A DNA stretch of 63,950 nucleotides from Chloroflexota bacterium (GCA_025358515.1 JANYJG010000039.1:1-63950), one strand, 5' to 3'; shown: positions 18,382-28,227, numbered from the stretch's first letter. Program-made: numbers and translations. Notes: generated from the sequence alone by a model not told the origin.

Positions 18382-18816
18382 TTGCCAACTTACGACTACA
18401 TCTGTACTCAGTGCGGCCATGAGATGGAAGTGACGCACTCGATCCACGCCGATGGGCCGACGGTCTGCCCGGTGTGCGGCGGCCCCATGCGTAAAGGATT
18501 CGCGCTGCCGGCAATCCACTACAAGGGCACCGGTTGGGCGCGCAAAGAGCGGTCCTCGAACCGGTCCGGCAGTCCATCGCCTCGCGGCTCGGCCTCGGAA
18601 TCCAGTGAAGGCTCCAAGGATCCATCGGGCGACTCGTCGCAGGGTTCCGGTGGCACGGCCTCCACCGCCGGCGATCAGTCGTCGAATTCGGGCAATTCGG
18701 CCGGTGGTTCGGGCAGCGCCTCGGACGCCTCGCCTGGAGGCGGCAGCTCCCGCAACCTGGGCAACCCAGGCAGCTCGTCCGAAAAATCGAGCAGCTCGTC
18801 GAAAGATCCGGACTGA
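18382..18816 (+). CDS. FmdB-family zinc-ribbon protein
   Basis: Predicted 144 residues from TTG 18382, with GGAG upstream. The N-terminal 45 residues match FmdB-type putative regulatory proteins: PTYDYICTQCGHEME, then CPVCGGPMRK, two CxxC pairs forming a zinc ribbon. The remaining 90 or so residues are a Ser/Gly-rich low-complexity tail, probably disordered, which is common for the family. Biological role is not established for these proteins. It lies four bases before the next gene, pointing to cotranscription. Confidence 0.9.
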   Translation: MPTYDYICTQCGHEMEVTHSIHADGPTVCPVCGGPMRKGFALPAIHYKGTGWARKERSSNRSGSPSPRGSASESSEGSKDPSGDSSQGSGGTASTAGDQSSNSGNSAGGSGSASDASPGGGSSRNLGNPGSSSEKSSSSSKDPD

Positions 18817-18819
18817 CCG

Positions 18820-19065
18820 ATGTCGAAGGCACCTTCTGACTGGATTTCCCTAGCAGAGGCGGCCGACCTGCTCGCGGCTTCCAACATCAAGTTCACCCCA
18901 GGCACCATCGGCCGGTGGGCGCGGGCTGGGCAACTCCAGAGCATCAAGCTTGGCAATCGGCGATACGTTCGCCGGGCTCAGATCAGATCCTTATTGCGGC
19001 CGCACGGCGCCCCGGCCCACGGCGATGATCTCCAGCCGGGCCTGTTCGAGGATCTGGACGCCTAA
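18820..19065 (+). CDS. MerR/excisionase-type helix-turn-helix protein
   Basis: Predicted 81 residues. A small winged helix DNA-binding domain of the HTH_17/excisionase type spans most of the protein: WISLAEAADLLAAS followed by FTPGTIGRWARAG and KLGNRRYVRRAQI. There is no integrase or phage gene nearby, so a chromosomal regulatory role is more likely than excision. It starts four bases after the FmdB-type gene and ends seven bases before the end of the convergent zinc-finger gene. Confidence 0.85.
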   Translation: MSKAPSDWISLAEAADLLAASNIKFTPGTIGRWARAGQLQSIKLGNRRYVRRAQIRSLLRPHGAPAHGDDLQPGLFEDLDA

Positions 19066-19071
19066 ACCACG

Positions 19072-20616
19072 TCAGGCTTGCTGGGTTCCGCAGCGGCGGC
19101 AGAACTTGGCGTGCGTCGATACCGGCAGCGCGCACTTGTGGCAGACGCGGACGCTGCCCCGGTTCAGGACTTCCTGGGACGATTGAGCCCACATCGAGGC
19201 CGCGGGCGGTTGAGGGGCCTTTGTCGCGGCGATGATGGCCGGGACGTGAGTATCCGCTGGAACCTCCCAGGGGCGCCCGGGATGGGCTTGGGGCTGCCAG
19301 CTGGCGCCGAGGGGCGGCCACGACGTGGCGTCGGGCCGGCCGGGGTTGGCCGCGTCGGAGGACCGCTGGTCCTCCGTATCGAGTCCTGGGCTGACCTGAG
19401 CCGGGGCAGCGGCGCGAATGTCCGCGGCTGGCGCAAGGTCCAGAGCGGTCGGCTGCGGCTCGAATTGCGCGGCGACGGCCGGCGACGCGGTCTCAGATGC
19501 TATCGCGTCGTCGAACCAATCGTGGGTTTCTAGCGGGCGCTCGGACCATCGCGTCGCGTGCGGCCACGGTTCCGAGGGTTGAAGATCGGGCATATGCGCC
19601 AGTTGTGCGGGCAACTCCGGCTCCCAGCTGGCCGCGGTTCGTATCGTATCGCCCGCTGTCGCGTCGCGCAGCGCCGCCGGGGTCGGCGCCTCTGCCAGAG
19701 ATAGTGGCGTGGCCGTGGCTTGCTCGGGCGCATATATCGGCTCCGGGGCGAGGTGGATTCCGTCCGGCCCCGTTTGCCCAAGTTGCGCTTCGACGAGCAG
19801 CAGTTCCTGTGGCGTGAGCGCGAGCTCCTGGCCATCACCTGGAGGTGGCACGAAGGCGGCCACCGCTACCTCGGGCTGCCACTCCGCGCCGCCGGTCGAC
19901 ACCGTCTCAGTAACGTCGGCCTCCAATGTGGCCCCGTCATTCGCTTCGGCAGCGACTTGGGCGATCGAGCCATGCAGAGCTTCGGAGCCTGTTGTCGCGC
20001 TCTCGCGTGCCTCGGAAACTGGCCACAATGTCCAATCCGCCGACCCGATGGGTCCTGCCCACGCCATTGACTCCACGACGTCGGCGCTCTCTCGGCGATC
20101 GTCGCCGTTTGCTTCGCCCTCGCTGCCCGACATGCTGACCAGGAGATCGGCCGTCGGCCAGGACGGCCTCACGGTTTCAGGCTGGAGCTCGAGAGGCGCA
20201 GGATCGGCGGCATGCCCAAGCGGGCGAGGGGAGTTTGCCTCGTAGCGCATTACCGGCGTTCGAACGATCAGGTGATCCTCGGCAGCCATCGGGACAATGT
20301 GCGCTTCGGGGGAGCATGTCAGGCACGCCCCCTGCTTTTCGTTCCAGCACGTGTCGCACGCATACTGCCGGCACGTCATGCAGAAATTGAACGTCCGGTA
20401 GAACTCCGCGGTCATCCGAGCGGAGTCTTCGTGATCGTCGTCGGTGCGGGCCAGAGCGAGCGATTCGCCCATCGACTGTCCGTCGGTGAGGACGAAATTC
20501 TTGAGTCCCTTTGCCAGAACTCGAGCGCCTTTTAGGGATGGCCCTTTGGGCGCGGCGGGACGGAACAAGTAGCGGGTGCCACACCGCTCGCAATACGAGT
20601 CGGTAGCGTCTGGCAT
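19072..20616 (-). CDS. Large protein with zinc-finger modules at both ends and a disordered middle
   Basis: Predicted 514 residues from ATG 20616, with GGAG six bases upstream; the longer open frame upstream lacks support. The N-terminal part has a zinc ribbon (CERCGTRYLF) and a cysteine-rich cluster FCMTCRQYACDTCW followed by ACLTC, six cysteines in B-box or RING-like spacing. About 330 residues of acidic, Ala/Pro/Thr-rich, repeat-poor sequence follow and are likely unstructured. The last 30 residues are another zinc ribbon (CHKC and CRRC). No catalytic motif is visible. It diverges from the MoxR-type ATPase gene. Confidence 0.75.
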   Translation of the reverse strand: MPDATDSYCERCGTRYLFRPAAPKGPSLKGARVLAKGLKNFVLTDGQSMGESLALARTDDDHEDSARMTAEFYRTFNFCMTCRQYACDTCWNEKQGACLTCSPEAHIVPMAAEDHLIVRTPVMRYEANSPRPLGHAADPAPLELQPETVRPSWPTADLLVSMSGSEGEANGDDRRESADVVESMAWAGPIGSADWTLWPVSEARESATTGSEALHGSIAQVAAEANDGATLEADVTETVSTGGAEWQPEVAVAAFVPPPGDGQELALTPQELLLVEAQLGQTGPDGIHLAPEPIYAPEQATATPLSLAEAPTPAALRDATAGDTIRTAASWEPELPAQLAHMPDLQPSEPWPHATRWSERPLETHDWFDDAIASETASPAVAAQFEPQPTALDLAPAADIRAAAPAQVSPGLDTEDQRSSDAANPGRPDATSWPPLGASWQPQAHPGRPWEVPADTHVPAIIAATKAPQPPAASMWAQSSQEVLNRGSVRVCHKCALPVSTHAKFCRRCGTQQA

Positions 20617-21033
20617 GTTTGCTCCGAGGTCCGGCTGGGCCAAGTGTCGCGCTGCCAGCACAACACTAGGTGAGGAGGGTAACCCCAAGTCGTTCCAACG
20701 TGAGCCAGCCTGCTGGTACCCGCCGCCACGTCCGAAGGTCCCGCTTCTGCAAGGGTAACCGCAAGGAGGTCGAGGTGTTGCCAAATCGAACAAGCCGGCC
20801 CGATGCCACGTCCTGGTAGGTAGAAGTGTCGATCGGTGGGCCGAAAACGGATCGGGTGGGCCCGACCCTCGCAAGGTCCGGTTCACGGGATCACAGGGTG
20901 AACGGGCGGATCGTCTCGGCGTAGTATGTGGCGGCCTTCCGTCGATTTCGGCAGCGGAGGCCAAGCGGTCCTCAACGGCCCTGCGACCCGGATCGGGGGC
21001 CTTCATCCCCGCCCCGAGGCCTGATAGAGACAG
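20617..21033. other. 417-base divergent intergenic region
   Basis: This region separates the zinc-finger gene (minus) from the MoxR-type gene (plus). It holds a -10-like TAGTAT (20922-20927) oriented toward the MoxR gene. An inverted repeat GTTCAC-N11-GTGAAC (20881-20903) overlaps the position expected for the -35. An 8-base direct repeat GGGTAACC occurs near 20677 and 20753. I looked for known riboswitch cores and saw none. No open frame here has convincing start signals. Confidence 0.45.
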
Positions 21034-22071
21034 ATGAAGACCATTCAAGAGACCGGCGAGAAGGTCGCGGCCAACGTCGAGCGAGTGATCATTGGGAAGA
21101 GTCAGGAGGTTCGCCTGACCCTGGTTGCGCTCCTCTGCCGAGGCCATTTGCTCATCGAGGATGTCCCCGGGACCGGCAAGACGATGCTCGCCAAGGCCGT
21201 TGCTCGGAGCCTTGGATGCTCCTTTCGCCGCATCCAGTTCACGCCGGACCTGCTGCCGTCCGATGTCACGGGCCTCTCCATATACAACCAGAAGACCCAG
21301 GAGTTCGAGTTCAGGCCCGGCCCGATCATGGCCCAGGTGGTCCTCGCCGACGAGATCAACCGCGCGACTCCCAAGACCCAGTCGTCACTGCTCGAGGCGA
21401 TGGAGGAGCATCAGGCCACGATCGACGGCACCACTTATCAGATGCCCGAGCCGTTCCTGGTGATCGCAACTCAAAATCCGATCGAGTACGAAGGCACCTT
21501 CGCCCTCCCGGAGGCCCAGCTCGATCGCTTCATGCTGCGAATTCGTCTCGGCTACCCGAGCCAGGCCGACGAACAGGCGATCCTGGAGCAGCAGAAGATC
21601 ACTCACCCGCTCGATGACCTCCAGGAGGTTCTGGGCGTGGATGACTTGCGAGGGCTGCAAGCATCGGTCCGGGAGGTCTTTGTCGATCCGACCGTGGCCG
21701 ACTATATCGTTCGGCTGGTCAACGCAACGCGAACCCATCCAGACGTCTATCTGGGCGCCTCGCCGCGCGGCTCGTTGGCCTTGTACCGGACCGGCCAGGC
21801 ACTGGCCGCCCTCGCCGGCCGTGATTACGTCATCCCGGACGACATCAAGGCTTTGGCCGAGTCCGCGTTGGCGCACCGACTCATCATCAAGACGAGTTCC
21901 TCGATGCACGATATCGACCCGCGCCAGGTTGTGGCCGAGCTCCTCAGCACCGTGCCGGTCGACGAGTCGCGAGGGGCCGGCCGTATCGGCCAGCAGGCCA
22001 CTGGATCCGGTCTGGGTGCCGCGGTGAAGCGAAGCGCGACCGGCAGCGCGACCGGCAGCTCCGTTCGCTGA
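21034..22071 (+). CDS. MoxR-family AAA+ ATPase
   Basis: Predicted 345 residues. MoxR AAA+ proteins act as chaperones for maturation of protein complexes. Walker A is EDVPGTGKT, Walker B is [10 protein letters not shown], sensor 1 is VIATQNP, and the MoxR-specific [11 protein letters not shown] segment is present. The C-terminal lid domain is complete; the last 25 residues are a Gly/Ser/Thr-rich tail. It is the first gene of a conserved three-gene module with a DUF58 protein and a membrane transglutaminase, spaced 22 and 16 bases, so an operon is likely. Confidence 0.95.
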   Translation: MKTIQETGEKVAANVERVIIGKSQEVRLTLVALLCRGHLLIEDVPGTGKTMLAKAVARSLGCSFRRIQFTPDLLPSDVTGLSIYNQKTQEFEFRPGPIMAQVVLADEINRATPKTQSSLLEAMEEHQATIDGTTYQMPEPFLVIATQNPIEYEGTFALPEAQLDRFMLRIRLGYPSQADEQAILEQQKITHPLDDLQEVLGVDDLRGLQASVREVFVDPTVADYIVRLVNATRTHPDVYLGASPRGSLALYRTGQALAALAGRDYVIPDDIKALAESALAHRLIIKTSSSMHDIDPRQVVAELLSTVPVDESRGAGRIGQQATGSGLGAAVKRSATGSATGSSVR

Positions 22072-22093
22072 TCGACTCGGCAGGCATTTTCCA

Positions 22094-23323
22094 GTGATCC
22101 GACGGCTGCAGTTCCTGATCATTGCGATCGTCCTCCTGATCGCCGCGTTTTCGACTGGTTTGCCGTTCCTGTTCTACATGGTCTACCTCGGGCTGCTGGC
22201 TATTGGCGGCAGCTACCTGCTTACCCGCTTCGGGCTGGCGGACCTGGAGGCGGGCTATCGCGTCGACCATCGCCAGGGGCACGTAGGCGACGATCTAAGG
22301 ACCACTTACAGCATTTCCAATGCCAGCGGCCTGCCCAAGCCGTGGCTTGAGGTCTACAACCCCACCGACCTGCCCGTTCCGCTGCCCGGCCGTGCCCTCG
22401 GGCTTCGGTCGTGGGCCCAGCGGTCCTGGATCGCCATCGTTCCGCTTACCCGCCGCGGGACATTCCGGATCGAGCCGATGGTGGTTCGGACGGGCGACCC
22501 GTTCGGGTTCTTTGAGGCGGCAGCCACGGTCGGGCGTCCAACCGTCGTGACGGTTTTCCCGCGGGTGGTGCCCCTGCCTCGCTGGCGGCTGCCAAATGCC
22601 AACCTCGAAGGATCGCATTCCGCTCCTGAACGGAGCCTCCAGACGACGCCGCTCGCCACGACCGTCCGGCCGTACGCTCCAGGTGACAGCTTCAACCGGA
22701 TCCACTGGCGCAGCACGGCCAGGTTGGGTGAAATCCAGGTCAAAGAATTCGACTTGGAACAGACCGCCGACGTCTGGATCTTCGTGGATCTGGACGAACG
22801 GGTTCAGGCCGGGGACGGCGATATCTCATCTGTGGAGGAATCCCTCCGAGTCGCAGCATCCGTCGCTCACGACGCCATCATGGAGAATCGGGCGGTGGGT
22901 CTGACTACCAGCGGTCACAGGTTGGTCTCGATCCCCGCGGACCGCGGACCGAGGCAGCGTCAGAAGATCATGGCGCTGCTGGCCGCCGTTGAAGGCGACG
23001 GACATATTTCGCTGGCGGAAGTCCTTCTTGCTGGGTTGCCGAAACTGCGCCGAGGCATGACGGCCGTGGTCGTCACGCCGTCGCACGATCGGCAGTGGGT
23101 GAGGGCGCTAACGGGGTTGCGAGCTCGCGGTGTGACCGCGGCCGTGGTCTCGCTGAACGCACCGACCTACGAGAACGTGGCTCGCAAGAGGCCGCATGGC
23201 GAGGATTCCGAGGAGGATCGAGCCGGCCAGGAGCAAAGGGCTTTGCACTTCGCCCTGGCCGAGTACGATCTGAAGACTTACGAGGTTCGCGCCGGCGACA
23301 ACCTGGGACAGGTGCTGGCATGA
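22094..23323 (+). CDS. DUF58-domain membrane protein
   Basis: Predicted 409 residues from GTG 22094. Two N-terminal transmembrane helices (about 7-45) precede a DUF58 domain with the signature YAPGDSFNRIHWRSTAR, followed by a VWA-like fold around WIFVDLDERVQ. DUF58 proteins normally work with a MoxR ATPase and often with a transglutaminase-like protein, exactly the neighbours here. Their substrate is generally unknown. The C-terminal part contains an acidic insertion (HGEDSEEDRAGQEQR). Confidence 0.92.
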   Translation: MIRRLQFLIIAIVLLIAAFSTGLPFLFYMVYLGLLAIGGSYLLTRFGLADLEAGYRVDHRQGHVGDDLRTTYSISNASGLPKPWLEVYNPTDLPVPLPGRALGLRSWAQRSWIAIVPLTRRGTFRIEPMVVRTGDPFGFFEAAATVGRPTVVTVFPRVVPLPRWRLPNANLEGSHSAPERSLQTTPLATTVRPYAPGDSFNRIHWRSTARLGEIQVKEFDLEQTADVWIFVDLDERVQAGDGDISSVEESLRVAASVAHDAIMENRAVGLTTSGHRLVSIPADRGPRQRQKIMALLAAVEGDGHISLAEVLLAGLPKLRRGMTAVVVTPSHDRQWVRALTGLRARGVTAAVVSLNAPTYENVARKRPHGEDSEEDRAGQEQRALHFALAEYDLKTYEVRAGDNLGQVLA

Positions 23324-23339
23324 AGGCCGATCGGGGGCG

Positions 23340-25769
23340 ATGAAGATGGCGACTGCAGGCTGGTCCCCACCGAGCCGCTCGGACACCACCAATTCGGGCG
23401 GTTCGCCCATCGATTCGAGCGACGGCAACCCGGTCTTCGCATTCCTTGGCCGGTTGCGGCGGGACGAGGGCTGGCTCGCCTTGCCGCTGGTGATGGTCCT
23501 GGCCGGAACAATGGCCTGGTCAATCGCCGATGCCAGGTGGATCCTCGGCCACGACGAGATGACGGCCTTTCTCATCTATGTCGCGCTCGGCGGGGTGTTT
23601 TGGGGGTACCTGAGTGCCCGGCTGGATATGTCACCCTGGCTGGCCCATGCCCTCGGAGCCGCCGTCGGGGCGTTCGTTCTGATCGAGGTCGTTGGATCGA
23701 TTCTGCCGAACTCGTCTCCGGGCCTGGTCGGCTGGTACAACACCACGGCCAACTCGGTCACTCAGGCATACCTGGACCTAACGTGGCGCCACCAGATCTC
23801 GACGCTCCAACTCGGCCATTTCTGCTTGCTGCTGGGCATAATCGTCTGGGGTACCGCGCAGGCGGCCTCGTACGATGTCTTTGGCCATCACCGGGCCGTA
23901 AACGGCGTGCTGCTAATGGCCATCGTGCTCATCGCCAACATGGCTCTGACGGTCCAGGACCAGTTCTATGGTCTGGTTGTCTTCAGCGGCGCTGCTCTCC
24001 TGGTGCTGCTGATGTCTCATGCCGCCGAAGAGCGCACCAGCTGGCTTCGCCACCGGATCTGGCGAGGCCACGACCTCGAGCCTCCGCATCTCCGAGGAGG
24101 CGTCGCCTTCGCCGGCATCGCTATCTGCTTGTCGCTGCTGCTGGCTAGTGTGGCCAGCTCGGCGCCTCTGGCCAGTGCCTGGCCGGGAGTGAGCAACAAC
24201 TTTCGGGACCTGTCCGATTGGATTACCGGGTACCTGCCCAACGGCGGCGTCACCCGATACCCGCCGGGGGCCGATTTCGGGGCAACCTCGCCGGTCAGCT
24301 CATCCTTCCATGAGAAGTCGACTCCGGTGTTCACGGTCCGGGTTAGCACAGGGTCGGAGTCGTTCCACTGGCGCGTGGCGACGTACGACACCTTCCAGAC
24401 CCTGGGCTGGGCAGTGGGCCCGTCGGCTCGTCAGGACCAGGTGACCGCGGGCGATCTCCTCAACGCCGGCACCATCGATCAGGTCGGCCCGAACAGCCCA
24501 GGCCGCAAGCTGGTCACACTCGCGGTGCACATCCAGGACGCGTCGCTGCGGCATCTTGTCGTTGCCAACGAGCCGCTGAAGGTCAACGTCGACACCAAAC
24601 GCAGCGTGGTCGGTAATCCGGGGCAGACCAATGTAGTCGGCTTCACGACCGACGCCAAGGACTACAGCGTCTCGGCCTATGTGCCGGTCCTGGATCCCGG
24701 CGGCACCGGGCTCACGGAGTGGCGACTCCGGCACGCCGGCAACACCTTCCCAGAGGGGGTCCTGAGACGTTACACACAGGGCGCGGACCTGGTCGGCGCC
24801 GACGGCAAGGGGCTGCTCAGCGAGATAAAGGCCGACGCCAGGTCTCAGGGCAATCCGTTCGACAATGAATTCGACGTAGCCAAAGAGATTCAGGACTATC
24901 TCCACAGTTCGGACCGCTTCACCTACAGCACCGACATTTCCAGCGAGATGCCGAAGTGCGCCGGTCTGTCCACGGTCGACTGCTTCGCCTACATTCGAGA
25001 GGGCTTCTGCGAACAGTACGCGACGACGATGACGATGCTCATGCGGATGGAGGGATACCCGGCTCGATATGTGCTGGGCTACCTGCCCGGTGCCATCGAC
25101 CCCCACACTCTGATCCAGCAGGTCACGAGTCAGCAGAAGCACGCTTGGGTAGAGGTCTACTTCCCAGCCTACGGTTGGGTGCCGTTCGATCCGACGGGCG
25201 GGTCCGTCGGCCAGGAGACGCTCCTGGTTCCAGGGTCGGCCGTCACGACCACCCCGGCGCCATCGATTCCCTCATCCTCGCCGGCTGCGTCCGCGGGTGT
25301 AGCGCCGCACCCAACCGCGACAGCCGGCGGCAGCACTAGCGGCGGCGGCGGCCTGCCCCTACCGCCGACTGTGCCCACGACGATCGGCGGAGTCCTGGTC
25401 ATCGTCCTGTTCCTGATGTGGCGTCGGCGATCACCACGTCCCGACAGCCCGGACATGGTCTATCGGAGCGTGGTTCGGTTGGCGTCGCGACTCGGCTACC
25501 GCCCGCAACCGACCCAAACGGTGTACGAGTACACGGGCATGCTGGCGGAACTGGTTCCGAGTGCACGTGATTCTCTCGGCCTGGTTGCAACGGCGGCGGT
25601 CGAGGTTATCTATGGCAAACGCCAACTCGGGTCTGACCGGTTGCTCGTCCTTGCCGCGGCCTCGAGTCGCGTTCGCCAGGCCCTGTTTAAGCTCGTCTTC
25701 CGATTGCCCGGCGCTCGAGGGCGCAACCGCAAGGCCGCCAATTCGGCCAGGCCCAGGACGCGCGGCTGA
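23340..25769 (+). CDS. Transmembrane transglutaminase-like (TgpA-type) protein
   Basis: Predicted 809 residues. Several N-terminal transmembrane helices (about 35-270) are followed by an extracytoplasmic region. The transglutaminase/protease-like core has Cys in GFCEQYATTM, His in KHAWVEVYFP and Asp in FDPTGG, the full Cys-His-Asp triad. A Ser/Ala/Pro/Gly linker, one more transmembrane helix (TIGGVLVIVLFLMW) and a C-terminal DUF4129-like tail complete the usual TgpA layout. It is the third gene of the MoxR/DUF58 module and probably acts at the cell envelope. Confidence 0.92.
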   Translation: MKMATAGWSPPSRSDTTNSGGSPIDSSDGNPVFAFLGRLRRDEGWLALPLVMVLAGTMAWSIADARWILGHDEMTAFLIYVALGGVFWGYLSARLDMSPWLAHALGAAVGAFVLIEVVGSILPNSSPGLVGWYNTTANSVTQAYLDLTWRHQISTLQLGHFCLLLGIIVWGTAQAASYDVFGHHRAVNGVLLMAIVLIANMALTVQDQFYGLVVFSGAALLVLLMSHAAEERTSWLRHRIWRGHDLEPPHLRGGVAFAGIAICLSLLLASVASSAPLASAWPGVSNNFRDLSDWITGYLPNGGVTRYPPGADFGATSPVSSSFHEKSTPVFTVRVSTGSESFHWRVATYDTFQTLGWAVGPSARQDQVTAGDLLNAGTIDQVGPNSPGRKLVTLAVHIQDASLRHLVVANEPLKVNVDTKRSVVGNPGQTNVVGFTTDAKDYSVSAYVPVLDPGGTGLTEWRLRHAGNTFPEGVLRRYTQGADLVGADGKGLLSEIKADARSQGNPFDNEFDVAKEIQDYLHSSDRFTYSTDISSEMPKCAGLSTVDCFAYIREGFCEQYATTMTMLMRMEGYPARYVLGYLPGAIDPHTLIQQVTSQQKHAWVEVYFPAYGWVPFDPTGGSVGQETLLVPGSAVTTTPAPSIPSSSPAASAGVAPHPTATAGGSTSGGGGLPLPPTVPTTIGGVLVIVLFLMWRRRSPRPDSPDMVYRSVVRLASRLGYRPQPTQTVYEYTGMLAELVPSARDSLGLVATAAVEVIYGKRQLGSDRLLVLAAASSRVRQALFKLVFRLPGARGRNRKAANSARPRTRG

Positions 25770-25789
25770 CCTTCTCCGGGTTGCTGCCC

Positions 25790-26665
25790 CTACAGTGCGC
25801 CGGTCGCGTCCCTGCGGGCGCCTGGTTCTCCCTTCGGGGACTCCAGATTTAGGGCCCGCAAGACCGCACGTCCGGCGCGGATCTCAACGACAGAGATCGA
25901 CGCCAGGCCGAAATCGAAGTTCCAGAAGTGGTCCGGCGAGAGATCCAGGAGGGCGCAGACTGTCACGCGGAAGACTCCTCCGTGTCCCACAATCAAGCCC
26001 CATGGTCGCTGGTCTGGGGACTCGTCTTCGTATCCGAGGACCTGGTGGCGGTCCATCGTGCCTGGTGCGCTATCTACAGACAGCTCGCCCAGCAGTTCCG
26101 TGAGCGCGCCCTCGACACGGTCGAAGACCTGCCCCAGGCTCTCGCCGCCGGGGGCATAGGCACGCTCCGGCCAGCGACGCCACCTGCCCAGGGCGTCTCC
26201 GAACCGCGCGGATATCTCGGTGTCTGTGAGGCCCTCCCACTCGCCCTGGGCGATCTCCGCGAACCCGGCAACGGAGCGGAGTGGGGGAGCGGCGATGCCG
26301 GCGTGGGTCATCGCCTCCGCGGCAATCTCGGCACTCTGGCGGGCCCGTCCCAACGGAGAGTGGATCAGAAATCTGGGCGCTATCGTGGGGATGGGGAGCA
26401 CCGCAGCGCCATCTCGAAACGCCAGGGCATGAGCAGCGCGCCGCACTTGATCGACGCCGGCGGCGCTTAGGGGCGTCTCCATCTGACCCTGGAATTGCCG
26501 CGCCACGATGGCTTCTGTCTCGCCATGGCGCAGCAGAACCAGGATTGCGTCCAGGTCGGAGGGAATCAACCGGGCGGCCCCAGAAGGACGGGTTTCCCCG
26601 CCTTGAGGCCGACCGGCTCCCGCCGGGGAGGAGTTCAACGGTCCGTGGCTGCGCGAATGACCCAC
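25790..26665 (-). CDS. Histidine phosphatase superfamily protein (phosphoglycerate mutase-like)
   Basis: Predicted 291 residues from GTG 26665, or 259 from TTG 26569, which fits the family N-terminus better but also lacks a clear Shine-Dalgarno. The catalytic motif LLRHGETEA carries the phosphorylated His. The downstream HSPLGRARQSAEIAAEA and the second-His segment VGHGGVFR are present. Substrate cannot be deduced. The GTG start would overlap the 3' end of serA by 31 bases, so translational coupling after serA is possible. A link to 3-phosphoglycerate metabolism is only suggested by that neighbour. Confidence 0.85.
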   Translation of the reverse strand: MGHSRSHGPLNSSPAGAGRPQGGETRPSGAARLIPSDLDAILVLLRHGETEAIVARQFQGQMETPLSAAGVDQVRRAAHALAFRDGAAVLPIPTIAPRFLIHSPLGRARQSAEIAAEAMTHAGIAAPPLRSVAGFAEIAQGEWEGLTDTEISARFGDALGRWRRWPERAYAPGGESLGQVFDRVEGALTELLGELSVDSAPGTMDRHQVLGYEDESPDQRPWGLIVGHGGVFRVTVCALLDLSPDHFWNFDFGLASISVVEIRAGRAVLRALNLESPKGEPGARRDATGAL

Positions 26666-28218
26666 ACATCGAGGACGGCGGGATGGGCGCGGATGGCCTC
26701 GGCGACCTTATCGGGCACGTCGTCGTCCACGGCAAGAAGCATCAACGCATCCTGACGAGCTTCCACGCGGGCCAGGACCATGGCGCTGATGTTTACGTCA
26801 GCCTCGCCGAGAATGAGTCCGATGCGACCCATAGTGCCCGGCTTATCCATATGCCTGGTGACGAGCATCAATGGCGTCGGAGTCATGTCCAGCCAGTTGT
26901 CGTCGATGCGAGTCAGGCGCGGTTCGCCATTGGCGATGGTGCCGGCCACTGTGGCCTTGCCGGTGTCCCCGTCCGCGGTCAAGGTGACCAGCGACGCGAA
27001 CGTACCGCCGTCGGCCGACTTCCGCTCGCTGACGGCCAGGCCGCGGCTCTTCGCCAGGAACGCGGCGTTGATGAGGTTGACCCGCTCCGAGGCGGAATTT
27101 GCCAGGACCCCGCGGAGAGCTGCGGCCGTCAGCTGCGAGACGTCGAAGTTGGCGATGTCGCCGGCGACGTCCACGGTGAGAGTCTTGATGGCGCCGCGGA
27201 AATATTGCGCCAGCACTCGTCCGAGGGTTTCGGTTAGGGGCAGGTATGGAGCGATGGCTCGGGCCGTTTCCGGGGTCAGCAACGGGGCATTGACGGCATA
27301 GCGGGCCGATCGGCCGGCCAGGACGTCGATGACCTGCTCGCAGGCCTCCTCGGCCACGCGTAGCTGGGCTTCGGCGGTGAGGGCGCCGAGGTGCGGGGTG
27401 AGGACCGTATTCGGGGCCTTGAGGATCGGCGAGTCCGTTGGCGGTTCGGTCTCGTAGACGTCGAAGGCGGCGCCGGCGAGCTTGCCGTCAGTTAGCGCCT
27501 GTGCCACGGCAGTTTCGTCGTAGACGCCGCCTCGGGCGACGTTGACGAGCATTACGCCGGGCTTCATGCGGGCAATCTGCTCCGCGCCGATGATGCCGCG
27601 CGTGGCCTTGTTGAGTGGCACATGAGCAGTGATCACGTCGGACTGCTCGATGATGGCGTCGATGTCCACGACGTTGATGCCATGCAGGGCGGCCTGTTCG
27701 GCGGTCACGAAGGGGTCGTACCCCAGAACGGTCATCTCCATCCCGCGAGCCCGATCGGCCACGGCCAAGCCGATTTTGCCCAGGCCGATGATGCCCAGGG
27801 TGCGGCCACGCAGCTCGACCCCGGTAAAGGAGCTTCGCTTCCACTCGCCGCGGCGCATGGAGGCGTCGGCGGCGGCGGTCTTGCGGGCTAGGGCGAGCAT
27901 GAGCGCCATCGTCTGCTCGGCGGCCGAGACAGTGTTGCCGGTCGGGGCATTGACGACCACCACGCCGGCCTTGGTCGCGGCCTCGAGATCGACATTGTCC
28001 ACGCCCACGCCGGCGCGGCCGATCACGACCAGTCGCGTGGCGTGAGCCAGAATATCGGCCGTCACCTTGACCTGGCTTCTGACCAGGAGGGCATCGTAGT
28101 CGCCGATGATGGCGGCGAGTTCCTCCGGCGAGAGGCCGATCTTCTCGTCAACTTCGTGGTGGGCCCGGAGGATCTCGATTCCCTGCTTGGCCAGGGGTTC
28201 CGCAACGAGGATCTTCAT
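26635..28218 (-). CDS. serA: D-3-phosphoglycerate dehydrogenase
   Basis: Predicted 527 residues, the long form with an intervening domain and a C-terminal ACT domain. It oxidises 3-phosphoglycerate to 3-phosphohydroxypyruvate, the first step of serine synthesis. The NAD-binding motif is GLGKIG, catalytic Arg lies in NVARGG and the catalytic His in TPHLGA. The ACT domain (about 455-527) would bind serine for feedback control. ATG 28218 has AGGAG six bases upstream, and this Shine-Dalgarno overlaps the stop of the preceding aminotransferase, so the two are coupled. Confidence 0.96.
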   Translation of the reverse strand: MKILVAEPLAKQGIEILRAHHEVDEKIGLSPEELAAIIGDYDALLVRSQVKVTADILAHATRLVVIGRAGVGVDNVDLEAATKAGVVVVNAPTGNTVSAAEQTMALMLALARKTAAADASMRRGEWKRSSFTGVELRGRTLGIIGLGKIGLAVADRARGMEMTVLGYDPFVTAEQAALHGINVVDIDAIIEQSDVITAHVPLNKATRGIIGAEQIARMKPGVMLVNVARGGVYDETAVAQALTDGKLAGAAFDVYETEPPTDSPILKAPNTVLTPHLGALTAEAQLRVAEEACEQVIDVLAGRSARYAVNAPLLTPETARAIAPYLPLTETLGRVLAQYFRGAIKTLTVDVAGDIANFDVSQLTAAALRGVLANSASERVNLINAAFLAKSRGLAVSERKSADGGTFASLVTLTADGDTGKATVAGTIANGEPRLTRIDDNWLDMTPTPLMLVTRHMDKPGTMGRIGLILGEADVNISAMVLARVEARQDALMLLAVDDDVPDKVAEAIRAHPAVLDVWVIRAATDR

Positions 28219-28227
28219 CGTCAACTC

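Noticed and set aside
20617..21033. Riboswitch in the divergent region before moxR
   Set aside because: I compared by eye with cobalamin, TPP, glycine, c-di-AMP and SRP/RNase P cores and found no adequate match on either strand.
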